From contig JBFMCS010000030.1 in assembly GCA_040754315.1 (NCBI GenBank), forward strand, positions 1-41,674: 41,674 nucleotides of DNA, in the 5' to 3' direction. This stretch comes from Bacillota bacterium. GTDB lineage: Bacteria > Bacillota > Sulfobacillia > DUSP01 > JBFMCS01. The translations under genes and the position numbers were made by a program. This document shows positions 41,442-41,674 of this stretch, piece by piece (positions within the stretch are counted from its first letter, which is position 1; the number at the start of each line of letters is the position of its first letter). Below the pieces are notes generated by a model, which was not told where the DNA came from, did no database searches, and saw only the letters and a program-made list of their open reading frames with translations.

Positions 41442-41674
41442 ATGAAACAGTACCGGATAACTGACTTTTCCTCTAGAAACCTGCCCGAAGCATTTGACAA
41501 GGAGGCAAGAATGATGTATACTATAGAGGAGATTGGTGAGGATTTCGTGGTGGTCAACGGTGAACGGATTGAAGTTGACCCGCCATTTGAGACCGTGCCA
41601 GACAAGCAAGAATATGAGATTTGGTTGAACGAGGTAATGCTGGATGCTGTTGAGACAATTGGAAGTAGAGAGAA
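41442..41674 (+). CDS. Unknown protein, 5' part only, cut by window end
   Basis: An open frame runs off the window edge. ATG 41442 gives MKQYRITDFSSRNLPEAFD, and in-frame ATGs at 41511 and 41514 follow a strong AAGGAGG (41499-41505). From there it reads MMYTIEEIGEDFVVVNGERI and onward in a hydrophilic, acidic pattern. No family was recognised. A consensus promoter (41494-41522) overlaps the 41511 start, so translation may even begin at GTG 41547. The base composition is AT-richer than the upstream genes. Confidence 0.55.
   Translation, partial: MKQYRITDFSSRNLPEAFDKEARMMYTIEEIGEDFVVVNGERIEVDPPFETVPDKQEYEIWLNEVMLDAVETIGSRE
41494..41522 (+). promoter_or_regulatory. Near-consensus sigma-70 promoter at the last ORF
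   Basis: TTGACA (41494-41499), exactly 17 bp, TATACT (41517-41522). This is the closest match to consensus in the window. It lies over the AAGGAGG and the ATG at 41511, so promoter use and the upstream start are mutually exclusive for one transcript. Confidence 0.55.

Noticed and set aside
1-41674. CRISPR array, tRNA or rRNA genes
   Set aside because: No regularly spaced repeats, no cloverleaf-like or conserved rRNA sequence was seen in any intergenic region.
1-41674. A phage-defence or toxin-antitoxin system
   Set aside because: None of the small genes shows nuclease, toxin or antitoxin motifs; unknown genes are too few and scattered to form a system.

Overview
The window is a roughly 40 kb, high-GC block of housekeeping genes from a Gram-positive, endospore-former-type member of the Bacillota, most likely a clostridial lineage. 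The evidence is gene order. rpsB-tsf-pyrH-frr-uppS-cdsA-dxr-rseP ... rimP-nusA-rnpM-infB-ylxP-rbfA-nrnA-truB-ribF-rpsO-pnp ... M16 protease ... asd-dapG-dapA-rnj ... tepA-ylzJ follows the Bacillus subtilis chromosome almost gene for gene. Strong GGAGG Shine-Dalgarno sites, many GTG/TTG starts and heavy AGG (Arg) and ATA (Ile) use also fit. A genus cannot be assigned from the sequence alone; a stand-alone B12-dependent methionine synthase activation-like protein hints at an anaerobe with corrinoid metabolism.

Layout. 1-2682: two abutting insertion elements, the first with a frameshifted integrase-type transposase. 2721-12499: promoter, then translation factors (rpsB, tsf), UMP kinase, ribosome recycling factor, a small PASTA-like protein, a ferredoxin, then isoprenoid, lipid and envelope genes (uppS, cdsA, an AI-2E-type permease, dxr, rseP, ispG) and a family 2 glycosyltransferase. 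12500-14640: a patch of mobile-element debris and an intact ISLre2-type element at the place where proS and polC usually lie. 14673-25353: a new promoter drives rimP-nusA-rnpM-infB-ylxP-rbfA-nrnA-truB-ribF, and a second promoter with a structured leader precedes rpsO-pnp. 25383-29747: endonuclease IV, a VanW-domain protein, an M16 protease, a dUTPase-like enzyme, a small membrane protein and a stress-type glycine-rich protein. 29868-33010: the aspartate/lysine/DAP genes asd-dapG-dapA. 33085-34817: RNase J with its own promoter. 34840-38680: an accessory insertion (methionine synthase activation-like protein, cupin on the minus strand, multi-spanning transporter, and a badly decayed sodium/calcium exchanger pseudogene). 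38881-39863: tepA-ylzJ. 40115 to the end: a methyltransferase, a stretch with no recognisable gene, and the start of an unknown gene cut by the window edge.

The genes cooperate in ribosome biogenesis and translation, RNA turnover (pnp, rnj, nrnA), isoprenoid and undecaprenyl lipid supply (dxr, ispG, uppS, cdsA) and DAP/lysine supply for the wall. I found no convincing new defence or biosynthetic system. The best second-look items are: a truB gene with no ATG/GTG/TTG start able to include its conserved N-terminus; a RibF whose riboflavin kinase half has lost its signature; the decayed exchanger; the IS-riddled proS/polC gap; a structured rpsO leader; a shared extended -10 promoter architecture; and a consensus promoter lying across the start of the last ORF.
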